This document shows, in pieces, positions 10,901 to 22,145 of a stretch of 64,000 nucleotides of DNA. The position numbers and the translations under genes were made by a program. The notes below the pieces were generated by a model. It saw nothing but the letters and a program-made list of their open reading frames with translations. It was not told where the DNA came from and did no database searches. This stretch comes from Theobroma cacao (Eukaryota; Streptophyta; Magnoliopsida; Malvales; Malvaceae). Within the stretch, counting starts at the first letter, position 1; each line of letters starts with the position of its first letter. The stretch covers positions 15,941,529 through 16,005,528 of the forward strand of contig NC_030853.1 of assembly GCF_000208745.1 (NCBI RefSeq). Reading direction: 5' to 3'.

Positions 10901-11344
10901 TAAAAAACACAACAATACCAACTTCAAATTTATATTCAACAATTTCAAACAACAAGAATATCAATATAAACAAGCAATATGCCTACGTTTATGCTCAACA
11001 ATCATAAATGAATAACATGAAGAATAAGAACAGTCCTAAACCTTTCTCCTTATGGTTAAAATAAAAATAAAAATGTATGCCTACCTTTCTTTACGGAACG
11101 TGAACTTCCTCTCATTGCTCAATATGTGAACTACTTTTCCCCAAAATGCTTCTATTACTACTCAAAATGCTTGACAATTGAATTGGCGAGGAATGCTTTC
11201 AAGAGAACACTTTGTAGGGAGATGTATGGTCTGTAGATGAGAATTGAGTTACAAAGCTTAAAAACATACTTGACTTGTTAATATGGTTTAGGTTGAGGCA
11301 TAGAGCCAAACATATGGGTCGGTTTCATTAAGGGTAATTTTGTC
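10901..11344. other. Intergenic, nothing identified
   Basis: AT-rich sequence between the repeat block and the LINE end. No coding frame, palindrome or transposon terminus is evident. The ORF at 10813-11007 lies mostly in repeats and has no recognisable domain. Confidence 0.5.
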
Positions 11345-11864
11345 CTAATTTTATATCTATTGACTAAAAACAGTAAAAATTATGGAGAGGCTTATTTTCA
11401 AAAATGTATTATGCATGGGGCCTATATTTACAAAGGTAAACTTTATGATAGGTAGAACAGCTAAAATGGATTGTTTGGCACTAGAGATTTCTATACCTTC
11501 CTATAAGTTTTATTTTCTGATGGCTCTTTTGGTTTCTTTGTTTCTATTTACTATGGTTTTATATCTTTTTAATTCCTAAGCCTTTCAAAAACTAAAAAAA
11601 GATACAGAAGTTATACATAAGTGAAGAAACCTAAAGTATGAGAACAAAAGAATAAAATTGAAAGCAAGCATTTAGTATAAGAAAAAGGAAAAAAGACCAT
11701 ATAAAAAATGAAGATAAGGAAAGGAGAAAATACTAAACTCAGTAAAAATTTTAAAATGAACAAAAATATTTAGTATAGAATTTAGAAAAATTAAAAGTAA
11801 AGTATAGAATTTATAAGAATCAAGGGGGCTAATCTAATAATATAACCAAAAACTTTAGAAATAT
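11345..11864 (+). mobile_element. LINE 3' end fragment (RNase H tail and flank)
   Basis: The end of a plant non-LTR retrotransposon. Around 11425-11500 the frame reads IFTKVNFMIGRTAKMDCLALEIS, aligning with FKEVNIIAGRLVKMGCFALEIS at 35445-35515, the last part of the RNase H-like domain carried by many plant LINEs. The next 350 bp, including AAGAATCAAGGGGGCTAA at 11817-11834, are also closely similar to 35570-35918. The fragment is 5' truncated, as is usual for LINEs. The shared downstream sequence suggests a common source copy. Confidence 0.7.
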
Positions 11865-14800
11865 GTAGAGCAAACATTAAGGTTTTAACTTTTTAATTTT
11901 TTTAATTTAAGAGAAGAGAATATTCAAACTTTCTCTAAAAATTCTATACGGATCACTAAATCAAATATTTAGATTCATTTTAAATTTTTTTTATAAAATT
12001 GATGTACCATGATTTGTAACATGAAAAAGTATTAAAAAATTATTTTGACATATAAAAATTAAAAGAATTAGGTGTTAAGAAAAAGATAATTTGGAGATAT
12101 TTAATAAAATATATAAAAAAATGAGACGGAAGAAATAATAAGTAAGCCCGTCGCCAGGCGCCTCCTGCTCGCCTAATCGGAGTTGGGTCCCTAGCATTTA
12201 AGGCTTGGTTTTGCTTTTGGACATATTGGTCCCACTAATTCTGGGCTTAAGAAATAAAGAAAGATAAAAAGAAAAATACTGCTTCCTCCCTTTTCCTTCA
12301 TCCATATTTCGTTTTTCAAATCTATAAATAAATATATTTAAAGGTTGCTTGAAAGGGTATCCTCCCTGAGTCACGTTGGCTCTTCCTCTTTGTTGGGCAC
12401 GTGGTATTTAGTGGACTGTTGTTTGGGTTTGTCTGTTTGATTTGGTGGGCTGATCTTTGAGTCAGCTGAAATAAATTTTCTTTTTAATTTGGTGGGTTGG
12501 TTTATGGGTAGTATAAAAAAGGTGAAAATGCGGGTCAGTGTTTACCTAATTTGTTGGTATTTTTTTTTTATAATTGAAAGAGGAAGATTCGAATATTATT
12601 TTTTAAACAGAGGATTATGCATCAATTAATAAGATAAATGCTTGGGTACCCTAATCTGTTAGTATTGTTGCATATATAAATTATTTATTATTTTTATATA
12701 AAACTTTATTCATTTATTAAATTTTAGAAATACAAAAGTGGACCATGTGTAAAAAAAAATTCTCCTGTTTTCTTTATAACATTATTTTCATTCTTTCCAT
12801 TAATCATAATACTGAAATATTTAGACAATAAAAAATTTAAAGTGAGAGATTATAAACTTACTCTATTCCATTTTTGCTTTTTAATTTTTCTGTCAAATAA
12901 ACTACTTATTTGCATTATCCAAATGAATGTCATTATTGTGTATATGTTTTTATTAATTTAACATTTTAAAATTTAATTGTTAGTTTTGCTGCAATCAACT
13001 AATCTAGTTAAAGTTATTCATGTTTAATAATTGAAGAATTTTAATTCTTTGAGCCTTCACATGTTTTTTGTTTCTTTTTATGTTAAGAAATTAATTCATT
13101 TTTTCATATTAGTTGTAATAACTGTTCATAATCAATTGAACAAACATAGATTTTCATATATTTTATTATAGGGTGCTAAATGTTTATTTTTTTCATTTTT
13201 ATTTGCTTTCTATTCGTGTTTTGTTTATGTGTTTAAATCGGTACATTGTTTAGAGCTGCTAGGATTGATGAAAATGTTTTCATTTGTAATATGTTCATTT
13301 TAATTTAATGTGCAATTCAATTGTTTTCACAATCAAGTTAAAGTGAAGTATAAGATATAGTTTGTACAACATTTGCTGGTTATTATATTTCTCAATTTTA
13401 TTAATCTTTTCTATTATTTGAATTTAAGAACAAGTATTATTCTACTTGAGATGGCTATATTTCTCTCGATATTTTTCTTACAATTAATACTTTTGTGAGT
13501 GAAGATACCTTCAAGAAAATACTTGCTGCATATTATCAAGTACATTAATTTTTTATTGGTGAATGATGTTATTTGCATAGTTTTCTTGGTGGTCAACAAG
13601 TATGATGTTTTTTTTTTTCAATTATTAAGTTTATGTAATTTTGAATTTTGGTCCATTTACGATGCTTGCATTTTATATTTACATATTTTTTGTTTACATT
13701 TTATGCTTTTATACTGGTATTCCTTTTTGTTCGATATTGTGTTTACTATTGCTTCTACTTTGTTATCAACACTCGGTTGCTTCCCATTTAATTTATTTAT
13801 GATAAATAGGTTTTGATTGTGTTAAGAATTTATTCTCTCTTTTATATTTTTTTTCTTATAAAAATAGATTAAAATAATAATGCAAGACAAAATAGACTAA
13901 GGAGAATGCAAACATTGAAAGTTAGGAGACTTGCTAAACATGGCAAGTCTACTAAATGCTCCCCGATTGCATCAATCCATGTAAAAAGACGACCAAAACG
14001 TACAGATGACAATTGAGGTGAAGAACAACGAAGCAACACCCTGTAAAACAATTGGTCACAATCAAACACAAACTTTCAACAACAAGTGTCTCCACAAAAT
14101 TGTATCGAGATACTTATTGGGGGCACGTAATAGTTTTTTCAACTGTTACTGTTGAATGTGAAGTGCAAACAATTATGGTCGAACCTGTTAGTACACTTTG
14201 CATATCTAATACAATGAATGTTGTTTCTAGAAAAAGAAAATCCAATGTTACAGATTTTCCTTCAGTGAGCTCCAGCAATAACTTACAAGACAAAGCAGAA
14301 ATTAATGGTAAAATATGATAATATAATTACTATTACATATCTATTCCACAAACTATTCTCAAGTCAATTATTAAAAAAAAAAAATATTACCATCCCGAGC
14401 ACATTGCAAGGGCAACACACTAATGTTCTTAAAAGATGTCTTTTTTTCTTTTTTTCGGATATATAATAACTCTTACTTTTTCTATATTACAAATTTATTT
14501 TCATGATTTTTTTAGTTTTTTACATGGAAAATGCATTGAATGTCTATATTATAAAAGATTAAATTTTATTATAAGATACATCAAAATTAAAATTTTTATT
14601 TTAATTTTCATGAAGGTCAAAGAGGAGCAAACAAAACGAGACGAAAGATGTAACAACTAAAGGTGGTCATTGGTCGACCTAGTTTTAGTTAACGTCTTTA
14701 AGGTTTAGGTCTTAGGTTCATGCATAACTTGTCCATTTAAGTCAAATTTATTACTAAAAGACCGAATTATTGTTATATTAATATTTTAGTAATTTTATAT

Positions 14801-15336
14801 TAAAATTAAATGAAAATGTTCTAGGCTTACGAGCCTAATAGGCCACTTGACCCCTGAATAGATAATAACAACTAAGGCTCAAGATAGATCTAATTGTAAT
14901 TAATTCTCGTTAAAAGTATCAAGATTTCATATTCAATTTTTTTTTTGTTAAATTTCCTCAAATGTAAACTAATACTATAATATAATATTATAATATTTCT
15001 GCGATCTCATTTTACTTATTCTTATTAGACTTTCACGGAATTAAGAAACAGGGATGGAGTCAAGGTTTCAATTAAGGGAGGCCAATACATTTTATGTTTA
15101 AAATTTTATTTTTGAGTTATTTAATTATTTTCTAATTTTAAAAGAAAAAGTTGTTGTAGTAATGTCTTTGCTCTTTATGTATTTATTGTATTAAATGTTG
15201 TAAGATCTTTGATTGGTAAAGAATTGGAAATAATTCTAATAAAGAAAATTGAAAAAAAAAAAGAGTAAAACGATATGCATTTCCCTTGAATTTTTTCAGT
15301 TGCAACTAATAATATATTGGCTTCATTGTAGATTAT
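11865..15336. other. AT-rich intergenic DNA, no firm gene
   Basis: This stretch is mostly A/T runs. A short GC-richer island at 12145-12185 (GCCCGTCGCCAGGCGCC) and a G-box-like GCACGTGG near 12398 stand out but no gene follows. The ORF at 13499-13816 is hydrophobic because the DNA is T-rich and is not supported. A possible exon at 13890-14318 is listed separately. The sequence just left of the CACTA element (15050-15336) shows no identifiable feature. Confidence 0.5.
13890..14318 (+). other. Possible exon-like segment, unidentified
   Basis: A stretch of ordinary base composition sits between a T-rich tract ending in an acceptor-like ATAG (13864-13867) and a donor-like AATG/GTAAAA at 14307. 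One frame reads RLRRMQTLKVRRLAKHGKST near 13900; another, from about 14052, runs 88 codons and includes NVVSRKRKSNVTDFPSVSS. The two are in different frames, so a single exon would need a frameshift. I do not recognise the protein. Confidence 0.2.
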
Positions 15337-15790
15337 CACTACCAAAAAATAAGCTTTTTCCGACGAAATTTTCTATTAGAAAATGTTAAAATTCCATGAG
15401 AAAAACGTTTTTCAGACAGATTTCCAACGGAAAAATTCGTTGAAAATTCTATTTGTAAAAGCCTCATCAAAAATACTTTCCATTGAAAATCTGTCGAAAA
15501 TTTCTAACGAAAAATTTTGTTGGAAAAAATACATAATCCGTTGGCTATCTCTTAGTAATTCCGTTGGAAATTCTTTTCAAATAGAATTCCGTTGGAATAG
15601 CATTTCCCACAAAAAATTCCATTAGAAATTTCCAACAGAATTTTTTGTTGGAAAAGCATTCCCAACGGAAAATTCTGTTGAAAATTTTCAACAGACTTTT
15701 TTGTCCGAAAAGCATTTCTAACATTCCGTTGGAAATCTCCAACGAAATTTTCCGTTTGGTGATGTATTTCCAATTGAAATTCTTTTACTA
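15337..15790. repeat. CACTA left terminus and subterminal repeats
   Basis: Many copies, in both orientations, of a short motif around TTCCGTTGGAAA / TTTCCAACGGAA fill this stretch. Dense subterminal repeats of about 10-15 bp are the binding sites for the TNPA-type protein in En/Spm elements. Matching repeats occur at 28141-28554. ORFs here (15545-15773) are by-products of the repeats. Confidence 0.85.
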
Positions 15791-16073
15791 ATTTTCAATT
15801 GCATGTTCTATTAGTAATGCTTTTCTAACAAAAATTACCAATTAAAATTTCGATAATAAATTATCAATTGACATCTACAATTGACTTTCAAAATATATAA
15901 AAGAAACACACGTTAAAAACTAAAATTCAAAGTCAAGTTCATACAATTTAAAAATAATCATAAACATACAATATCTAAAAATGTCAAACACATATGAATA
16001 TAAAGCGAAATGTGTTATTAAATACCTATACTAAAAAGTATCCAAGTTTAGCAATGAAAAAGAGACATCATAT

Positions 16074-16480
16074 CATGAAATGTTACGTTCTTACTTGTCA
16101 AGATTTAAGCTTGAAGTACCCGCATTTCCTTGTGTTGAAAACGCATTAGTCACGATCATTGTTTCCATACGTGCCATAAATTTACTCATGCTTTTCGCCA
16201 TTTCATTCTTAATTTATTCACGTATTTCCTCACGTATATTACCCAAGTTTTCTAATAGATTTTTCACTTTTTCTTTTAATACAATTGCGGGACTGGTAGC
16301 GTTTGAGTTAATAGGACCACACGCAGGCTCAGATGTTGCTACATTGCTTTGTGTTCCACTAAGTAGAGCTGTAACAGGCACTCGAGTACCAAACCCATAC
16401 ATGTGAGTGCGTGTAGTCTCCATCCCTCTAATTGCTTCAGTCCAAGCATGCGGATTGAATTCTGGCTAAGAAGACAAATC
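16074..16480 (-). pseudogene. CACTA second ORF, C-terminal part (TNPA/TNP1-like)
   Basis: The minus-strand frame reads EFNPHAWTEAIRGMETTRTH, then MYGFGTRVPVTALLSGTQ, then a predicted helix with EKVKNLLENLGNIREEIRE, and after a shift ends near 16074. The W-x-G/YGFGTRVP followed by a charged helix is what I recall of the C-terminus of plant 'Ptta/En/Spm' transposase-like proteins. In En/Spm these bind the subterminal repeats. It lies downstream of TNP2 on the same strand, as in other plant CACTA elements. Only the last 130 or so codons are recognisable. A similar C-terminus occurs at 42455-42800. Confidence 0.6.
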
Positions 16481-16829
16481 TTCACCATACTTCTACGATA
16501 ATACATAACTATACATTTCCTACATAAAAAATTAAATAAGATTGGTATTCAATTATATCGTCAACTTTGAAGTGAAAATTAATCAATTTTGTACATACAC
16601 TCGTAGATTTAGACTTATTATTTATAAATCACTGTGACCCCGCTAAAAACTTATGGGTGTGGTTGAACACTTCCAAAAAGCTAACATCTCATTTCATCTC
16701 AATTGTCTGCATTTATTTACAATTATATACTCAATCATAATCCATATATATAAATAACATGTAAGGAAAAACCAAAGTCAAACTACTAAACATACAATTT
16801 AAATTTAGTTTGAAAGAAAACCATACATA

Positions 16830-18018
16830 TAAATGCGAAGTAAGATTAATTCATACCATAACCCGAAATCTTCTGTTCACCACATTTTGTTCCAAATGGA
16901 ATATGAGGAAGTGAATTCAAATGTGTCGATATTTCTTCACCTGATAATCAAGGAAATGATAAGTCATGCTTATCTCTTTTTTAATAAATTTGTCTCCCTG
17001 CCTTCTAAAAGGATGATTAGGTCCCAAGAATTGTCGATGATAATTAAAAAAAAAAAGATTTCCTACCATGATCTAATACGAAAGACTTAGAACGTTCCAT
17101 GCAATAGGAACATGATAATCGTCCATGAGTACTCCACCTGACAACAAACCATAAGCAAAAAAATCATTAATTGTCCACAATAATGCTGCCCTTAGTTGAA
17201 AATTTTGTTTCCTATATGCATCATACGTGACAACACCCTAGGTCCATAGTACTTTCAACTCATCTATCAAAGGCCTCAAGAAAACATCTATGTTTTGGCT
17301 TGGATTTTTCTTCCCCGGAATGACCATATTAAGAAATATTTATTGTTGTTTAATACACATCCATGGAGGTAAATTGTACACACAAAGCATTACTGGCCAA
17401 ACAGAATAAGGTTTCGTAGTCGGTCTAAAAGGATTGAAACCGTCAGCACATAACCCTAGTCTGACATTTCGAGGTTCTATTGCAAATAACTCATGCATGC
17501 GATTAAAGTGTTGCCAAGCCTCAACATCAACAGGGTGTTTGAGAACTCCATCATGACTTTGGTTTTGTGAATGCCACGTCATATGTTTAGCAGTTTGCTT
17601 GACATATAAAGCCTTTGAAGCCTTGGCATAAGTGGCAAGTAACGCAAAATCTTGTAAGGTATTTTCTTCTGCCTTTTCACACTTGATTTCCTCAGTTTAT
17701 ACTGAGGATACCCACATATCATACAATGCTCCAAATCAATGGTTTCCTCATAAAATAAGATGCAATTGTTTTCGCAAGCATGAATTTTGATATATCCAAG
17801 TCCAAATTTTTCTACCTTTTTTTCATTCTATAGAAGTCAGTAGGTAAAGTTTCATCTGATGGCAACATATTCTTTATTATCTCCAATAATCGATCAAAAC
17901 ATAATTCACTCAAATTAAACTTTGACTTAACATTTAAAAGTTGTGACACAGCCGAAAGCATTGTGTGCTTTGTGTAACCTGACCACAAAGGTTCGTCTGC
18001 ATTACTTAACAAAGAGTA
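16830..18018 (-). pseudogene. CACTA TNP2-like transposase, 3' part
   Basis: Continuation of the transposase gene beyond solo LTR B. Reading minus from 18018: LLSNADEPLWSGYTKHTMLS and LPSDETLPTDFYRMKK (about 17815), then a zinc-site-like CMICGYPQYK and IPYKILRYLPL, MTWHSQNQSHDGVLKHPVD and GLCADGFNPFRPTTKPYSVW (17340-17582), then IPGKKNPSQNIDVFLRPLID and RAALLWTINDFFAYG (17140-17335). These are hallmark TNP2 (Pfam Transposase_21) blocks. The next block, RQFLGPNHPFRRQGDKF near 17010, follows too soon, so the metal-site segment between them is deleted. Frameshifts and stops occur throughout. The protein would have cut and joined element ends in the nucleus. Confidence 0.88.
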
Positions 18019-20958
18019 TGTCACGACGCGGAACTCCCCTCGAGCTCGTGACAACCGCCGCGATGCCTTGATTGACACTCATTACCCGGAATGCCAACCT
18101 GAACCCGCAAGGCTTTAATATCAGCTTCTCATTTCCCTTTGTGAGTAACTGTTACCAAACACCACGTTCTAAAAGATTTTAAACTGTTTCCAACTTAAAA
18201 CAAATAAAATAATAATTTTCGTCTCATAGGGGTATTTTGGTTAGTTTTTCCAAAAATTTCGAAACTAGCTAAACTGAAATATACAAGTATAAAACACATA
18301 ATTCATAATCAAAAATGAGTTTTAAAGTCTAAAATCTTCATTTAAAACGAAATTATGATTAATTGGACATAATAAGAAAATAAAAGAAATATTAAGTAAA
18401 ATATTCAATTTTCTTATAAAACAATATTTTTAAAACACTGCGTAAATAATTTTTACAGCGTCAAAGCAAAATAAATTCTTACATACAGTAGTATAGATAT
18501 CTAGAGTACGAAATTTAATTTACAATAACAAGTGGGCCCCAGAATAAACAAAAGTAAAGAGGACTGTGAACCTACAGTTTGAAGGAATGTAAATCCAAGG
18601 ATAGTTCTCGATAAACTCAGCTATCTACAGCCTAATCTGATCCTGAAATGGGTGGAAATGAGAGTGGTGAGATTATAAAATCCCAATGAGTAAATAGACA
18701 TCATCATAAACATCTAGAGTTGAGTACATGGAGACAATAAAGTAAATCATCGTAAACAGGGTCACAACATTAGAACACATTTCATTCAAAATATGTAAAG
18801 AGACTTATGAATCTCATAAAAGTTAGGCCTATGCCATAAATCCATTCTTAGGGACACCTTGGCCGAGGCATCCTACCGAGACAGCTAAGGCTGTTAAAAA
18901 TTCACATTTCACATAAAACACATTTTTCGTTGGACATCACAGCTGTTCCTTGGCGTTGGTTGAGTTCACCCTCACGTGGTGGTTTAGCGTGAAGTGAACC
19001 CTAAACTTTACCTCAGGAGATATCCTACGCGCCTCTCCGATTGAGGTAAGAATATAATGAGGTTTATCGTGCCCCTCTACAAGGCTGGTCCACAGAAATC
19101 CTCTACTACAGTGATTAATTAATATATAATCCACCATATAATAAAACTCAATAACATGATATGACAATTTTTGTAATTCGCAGTCTTTTAAGGTAACCAA
19201 ACAATTCGTATTTCAATACAATTGCCAACTAGCCAATCATGCCCGATTTATCATAAGCCAATCAATTTAAACATCGAATTGCAACAATTAACAATCTCTG
19301 TGTACTCTATTTTTCAAAATCATTTTTAATTTCAAAACAATTTATAAATTAATTTCATTGAAACATATTTATTCATAAAACATGAAAATTTACCTTTTTA
19401 AATCCCTTTTTCGATAAAATTCATGAAATCATCTAAAAACCACCCTAGATAATTAAAATGACAGTAAGTTTACTCACAATGTCTAGAGTGCAGATTCTCG
19501 AAATACTCAGACTACTAGTCCTCGGGTGTAATTCTCTTGCCTTTATCGGAGGACTCACCACCTTGACATAGTACAAAATCGAGAAATTCACCACATTGAT
19601 ATTAAATTGAAATTAAACTAATTTAGACTACTAATGCATGACATGGAATGCAAAAATGCACTGGTAACTATTTAAACCCGGTATTGGCCTAATTCGTCTT
19701 ATCACCCGATTAAATTACTAACGCGTCCAATTTAATCCCAAATTATTCCATTTCTTTTCTAATACCTCAATTCACCAAACATTATTCAAATAACACCAAT
19801 TTCAGCATCAAAACCTTCCCATTTCTTCATGGAAAAATTTGGCCATTACAGTGCACTAACATCGTGATTTTTCCTACTTAATTTTCTCACCATTATTCAT
19901 CATTTTCTAAGCCATTTCTCTTGAAATAATAACAATCCATCTCCCACACATATCAAGGAAGATTCGGCCAATGAAGATTCATGGGGAAAATGGATTCTTT
20001 TCTTGTTGTTTTGCTTCTAAATATGCTAAACTAACTAAAAACACTAACATAACTTAAAATCAAATCAATCCAACATCTTTCTCTCTCCATACCCATTTTG
20101 ATCAGCCATGAATTCATCATGAAAACATGTAATTTGAGCATGGCAAATAAGGAGAAATGCTTAAGGAAAATAGATTTCAAGTTTACATTGAAAAATCTTA
20201 CCTTTTTCACTTATTTTCCTTGATTTTCCACACTTTTTCTCTTCAAATTCCCCCCTTAGGGTTTGTTCTCTTCCTTTTTCCTTTTGTTCTTGGTGTGGCC
20301 AAATATTTGGAGAGAAATGAGGGGTTTATAGGCTGATTTTTATAGAAAATAATAAAATATTCTAAGCTTGACACATGGCATGTTTTCATTGATCTATTTT
20401 TAAAACTTTAAAAATTTTAAATCTTTTATCTCCACCACATGATTAGTCAAAGGTCAAAATGAGGATAAGGGAAGACCATGTGCTGGACAAATGTCCTGGT
20501 GGTGGAAAATTACTGTTTTGCCCTTAGGGTGGCAAAATTACCATTTTGCCCCTATGCTCCGAAAAATACCAAGATTACAATTTTCACTTTTCAACCTCAA
20601 ATTATGTTCTAAATAGTCAATCTTGATCAATCTTAGTCAAAAATTTCATCCAACACTCACATCTTAACCTCGGGTGGCAAAATGACCATTTTGCCCTTAA
20701 GTTATGAAAATTCCAGTTTGACTCCAAATTGATCCTCGAACTCCGAATCACCATATTAAATCATTCCTGGACTACAAAATTTTCAATTTCACACCAAAAT
20801 CTCTATTCGATCTAATTCGAGGCTTAAATCAACTTTACTGTACCTCTAGGTACAATACCGACTTTTGTAAATTTTTTTTTTGGGACTTTCCTAGCATGCA
20901 AATATGCTATCCATCACATATATATCATGACAAATATTTTATAAGGTCAGGCTTTACA
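18019..20958 (-). mobile_element. Solo LTR B (same family as A) inside TNP2
   Basis: A 2940-bp insertion running from TGTCACGACG to GGCTTTACA, with a perfect 5-bp duplication GAGTA (18014-18018 and 20959-20963). It is clearly homologous along its length to LTR A, including the block near 19990-20100 that matches 3070-3185. It splits the CACTA transposase, so it is younger than that element. The terminal TTTACA differs from the usual TTGACA by one base. Putative sense strand is minus. Confidence 0.9.
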
Positions 20959-21437
20959 GAGTAAAAGCTAGCTGCATTTGGATTTGGATCTTCTTCCACA
21001 AACCTTGACTCATTATCATGACTATAATTGAAAGCAACTTCCGAACCCATAGCATCCCTAACCATTCTAGTATATGGATTTTCTATTTCCTCTTCATATG
21101 TAGGTTCCCTATATTCCCCATGTTCCCCATTACTACCATATGGTTCAACTCTATCTCTACTTCTAGATAATTGTCCAACATCATATTCCCCATGTAAACT
21201 CCTAATTGTGTAAGCACCAGTAAAACCTTTTTTAAGGATGTGCTCTGCCACCTTATCGGAATTTAGAAACTTGTTGTTACTACATCAAGAGCAAAGGCAT
21301 CTAATCTTATTCTCCCACATAAATGTAGAGTTAGAACGTGCAAAATTAATGAACTCTTTATCTCCATTTATAAATTCATCTCTAATGAATCCATCAAAAG
21401 TTAAGCGATGGTACATCCAAGATCGATCTCCCGTCAT
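20959..21437 (-). pseudogene. CACTA TNP2-like transposase, 5' part
   Basis: The N-terminus of the transposase. The start is placed at 21437 because MTGDRSWMYHRLTFDGFI opens the transposase-associated domain (Pfam Transpos_assoc) found at the start of plant TNP2 proteins, and this ATG begins it directly. The domain continues with FINFARSNS and a Cys-rich part, then AEHILKKGFTGAYTIRSLHG. An in-frame TGA inside the Cys-rich motif (near 21285) breaks it. An acidic linker (EYREPTYEEEIENPYTRMV) leads to the solo LTR B insertion; the next codons resume at 18018. Confidence 0.87.
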
Positions 21438-21797
21438 TTTGTAATCCTAAGTGTCATAGAATATAACAGTCAAGAGTAATTTCCATTCTTGTTTACAATA
21501 AAAATTATAAATATTGTAAATATAAATATACCATTTTATATTTTAAAACTAAGTTAAACATTTTGAATCTAAATTAAAAAAAATAATAACATGTCAAGAT
21601 AGTAAAAATGATTTCATACAATTACCTAGTGTTAAGTATCATTCCAATTCCATAACATATTAATAATTATTCCGTATAATTTTGCAACACAAAATTAAAA
21701 ACAAGGTAGAAAGATACAACATATTAATAACATATGAATTTGTACTTATAATTTAAATTACATATCCTCAAAAGTAAGTTCACATATCTTTTGTCTT

Positions 21798-22145
21798 GGA
21801 AGCACAACGCTGTAGCGCTGTCCCAGTCCCAATCAAGCTTCCAAGGCAAAAGCTTGTGCACTGCAGCATTGGAAGCATAGCGCTGTAGCATTATCCCAAT
21901 CCTAACAAACTCCTAAGCAGAAGCTTGGGTGCTGCAGCGTTGGAAGCACAGCGTTGCAATGCTGTCTCAGTCCCAATCAAGCTTCCAAGGCAGAAGCTTG
22001 TGCGCTGCAGTGCTGGAAGCACAGCGCTGCAGAGTTGTACCAATCCTAGCATGCTCCCAAGCAGAAGCTTGGGCGCTTCAGCGTTGGAAGCACAACGCTG
22101 CAGCATTGTCCAGCTCCTAATCAAGCTTAACGCTGCAGCATTGTC
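21798..22145. repeat. Paired-palindrome minisatellite, 73/71-bp alternating units
   Basis: Units start with GGAAGCAC/T at 21798, 21871, 21942, 22015 and 22086, so periods alternate 73, 71, 73, 71. Two sequence types alternate (GTCCCAATCAAGCTTCC versus ATCCTAGCAAGCTCCC), giving a 144-bp higher-order repeat. Each junction holds two 14-bp palindromes related to AGCGCTGCAGCGCT with centres 22 bp apart (21862/21884, 21933/21955, 22006/22028, 22077/22099). It is far more GC-rich than its surroundings. It lies upstream of the TNP2 start. ORFs on both strands here are artefacts of the repeat. Confidence 0.85.

Noticed and set aside
12145..12500. GC-richer patch with a G-box-like CACGTG as a host gene promoter
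   Set aside because: No coding sequence or exon-like frame follows; the evidence is too weak for a promoter call.
13499..13816. Hydrophobic 105-codon ORF that resembles a membrane protein
   Set aside because: The DNA is T-rich, which gives Phe/Leu/Ile by composition; no start context, homology or neighbouring exon.
9095..22145. General rule that palindrome pairs are phased to the DNA helix
   Set aside because: SIRE copy 3 LTRs have 14-bp centre spacing and 64-65 bp periods, so helical phasing does not hold for all arrays and is kept only as a hypothesis.
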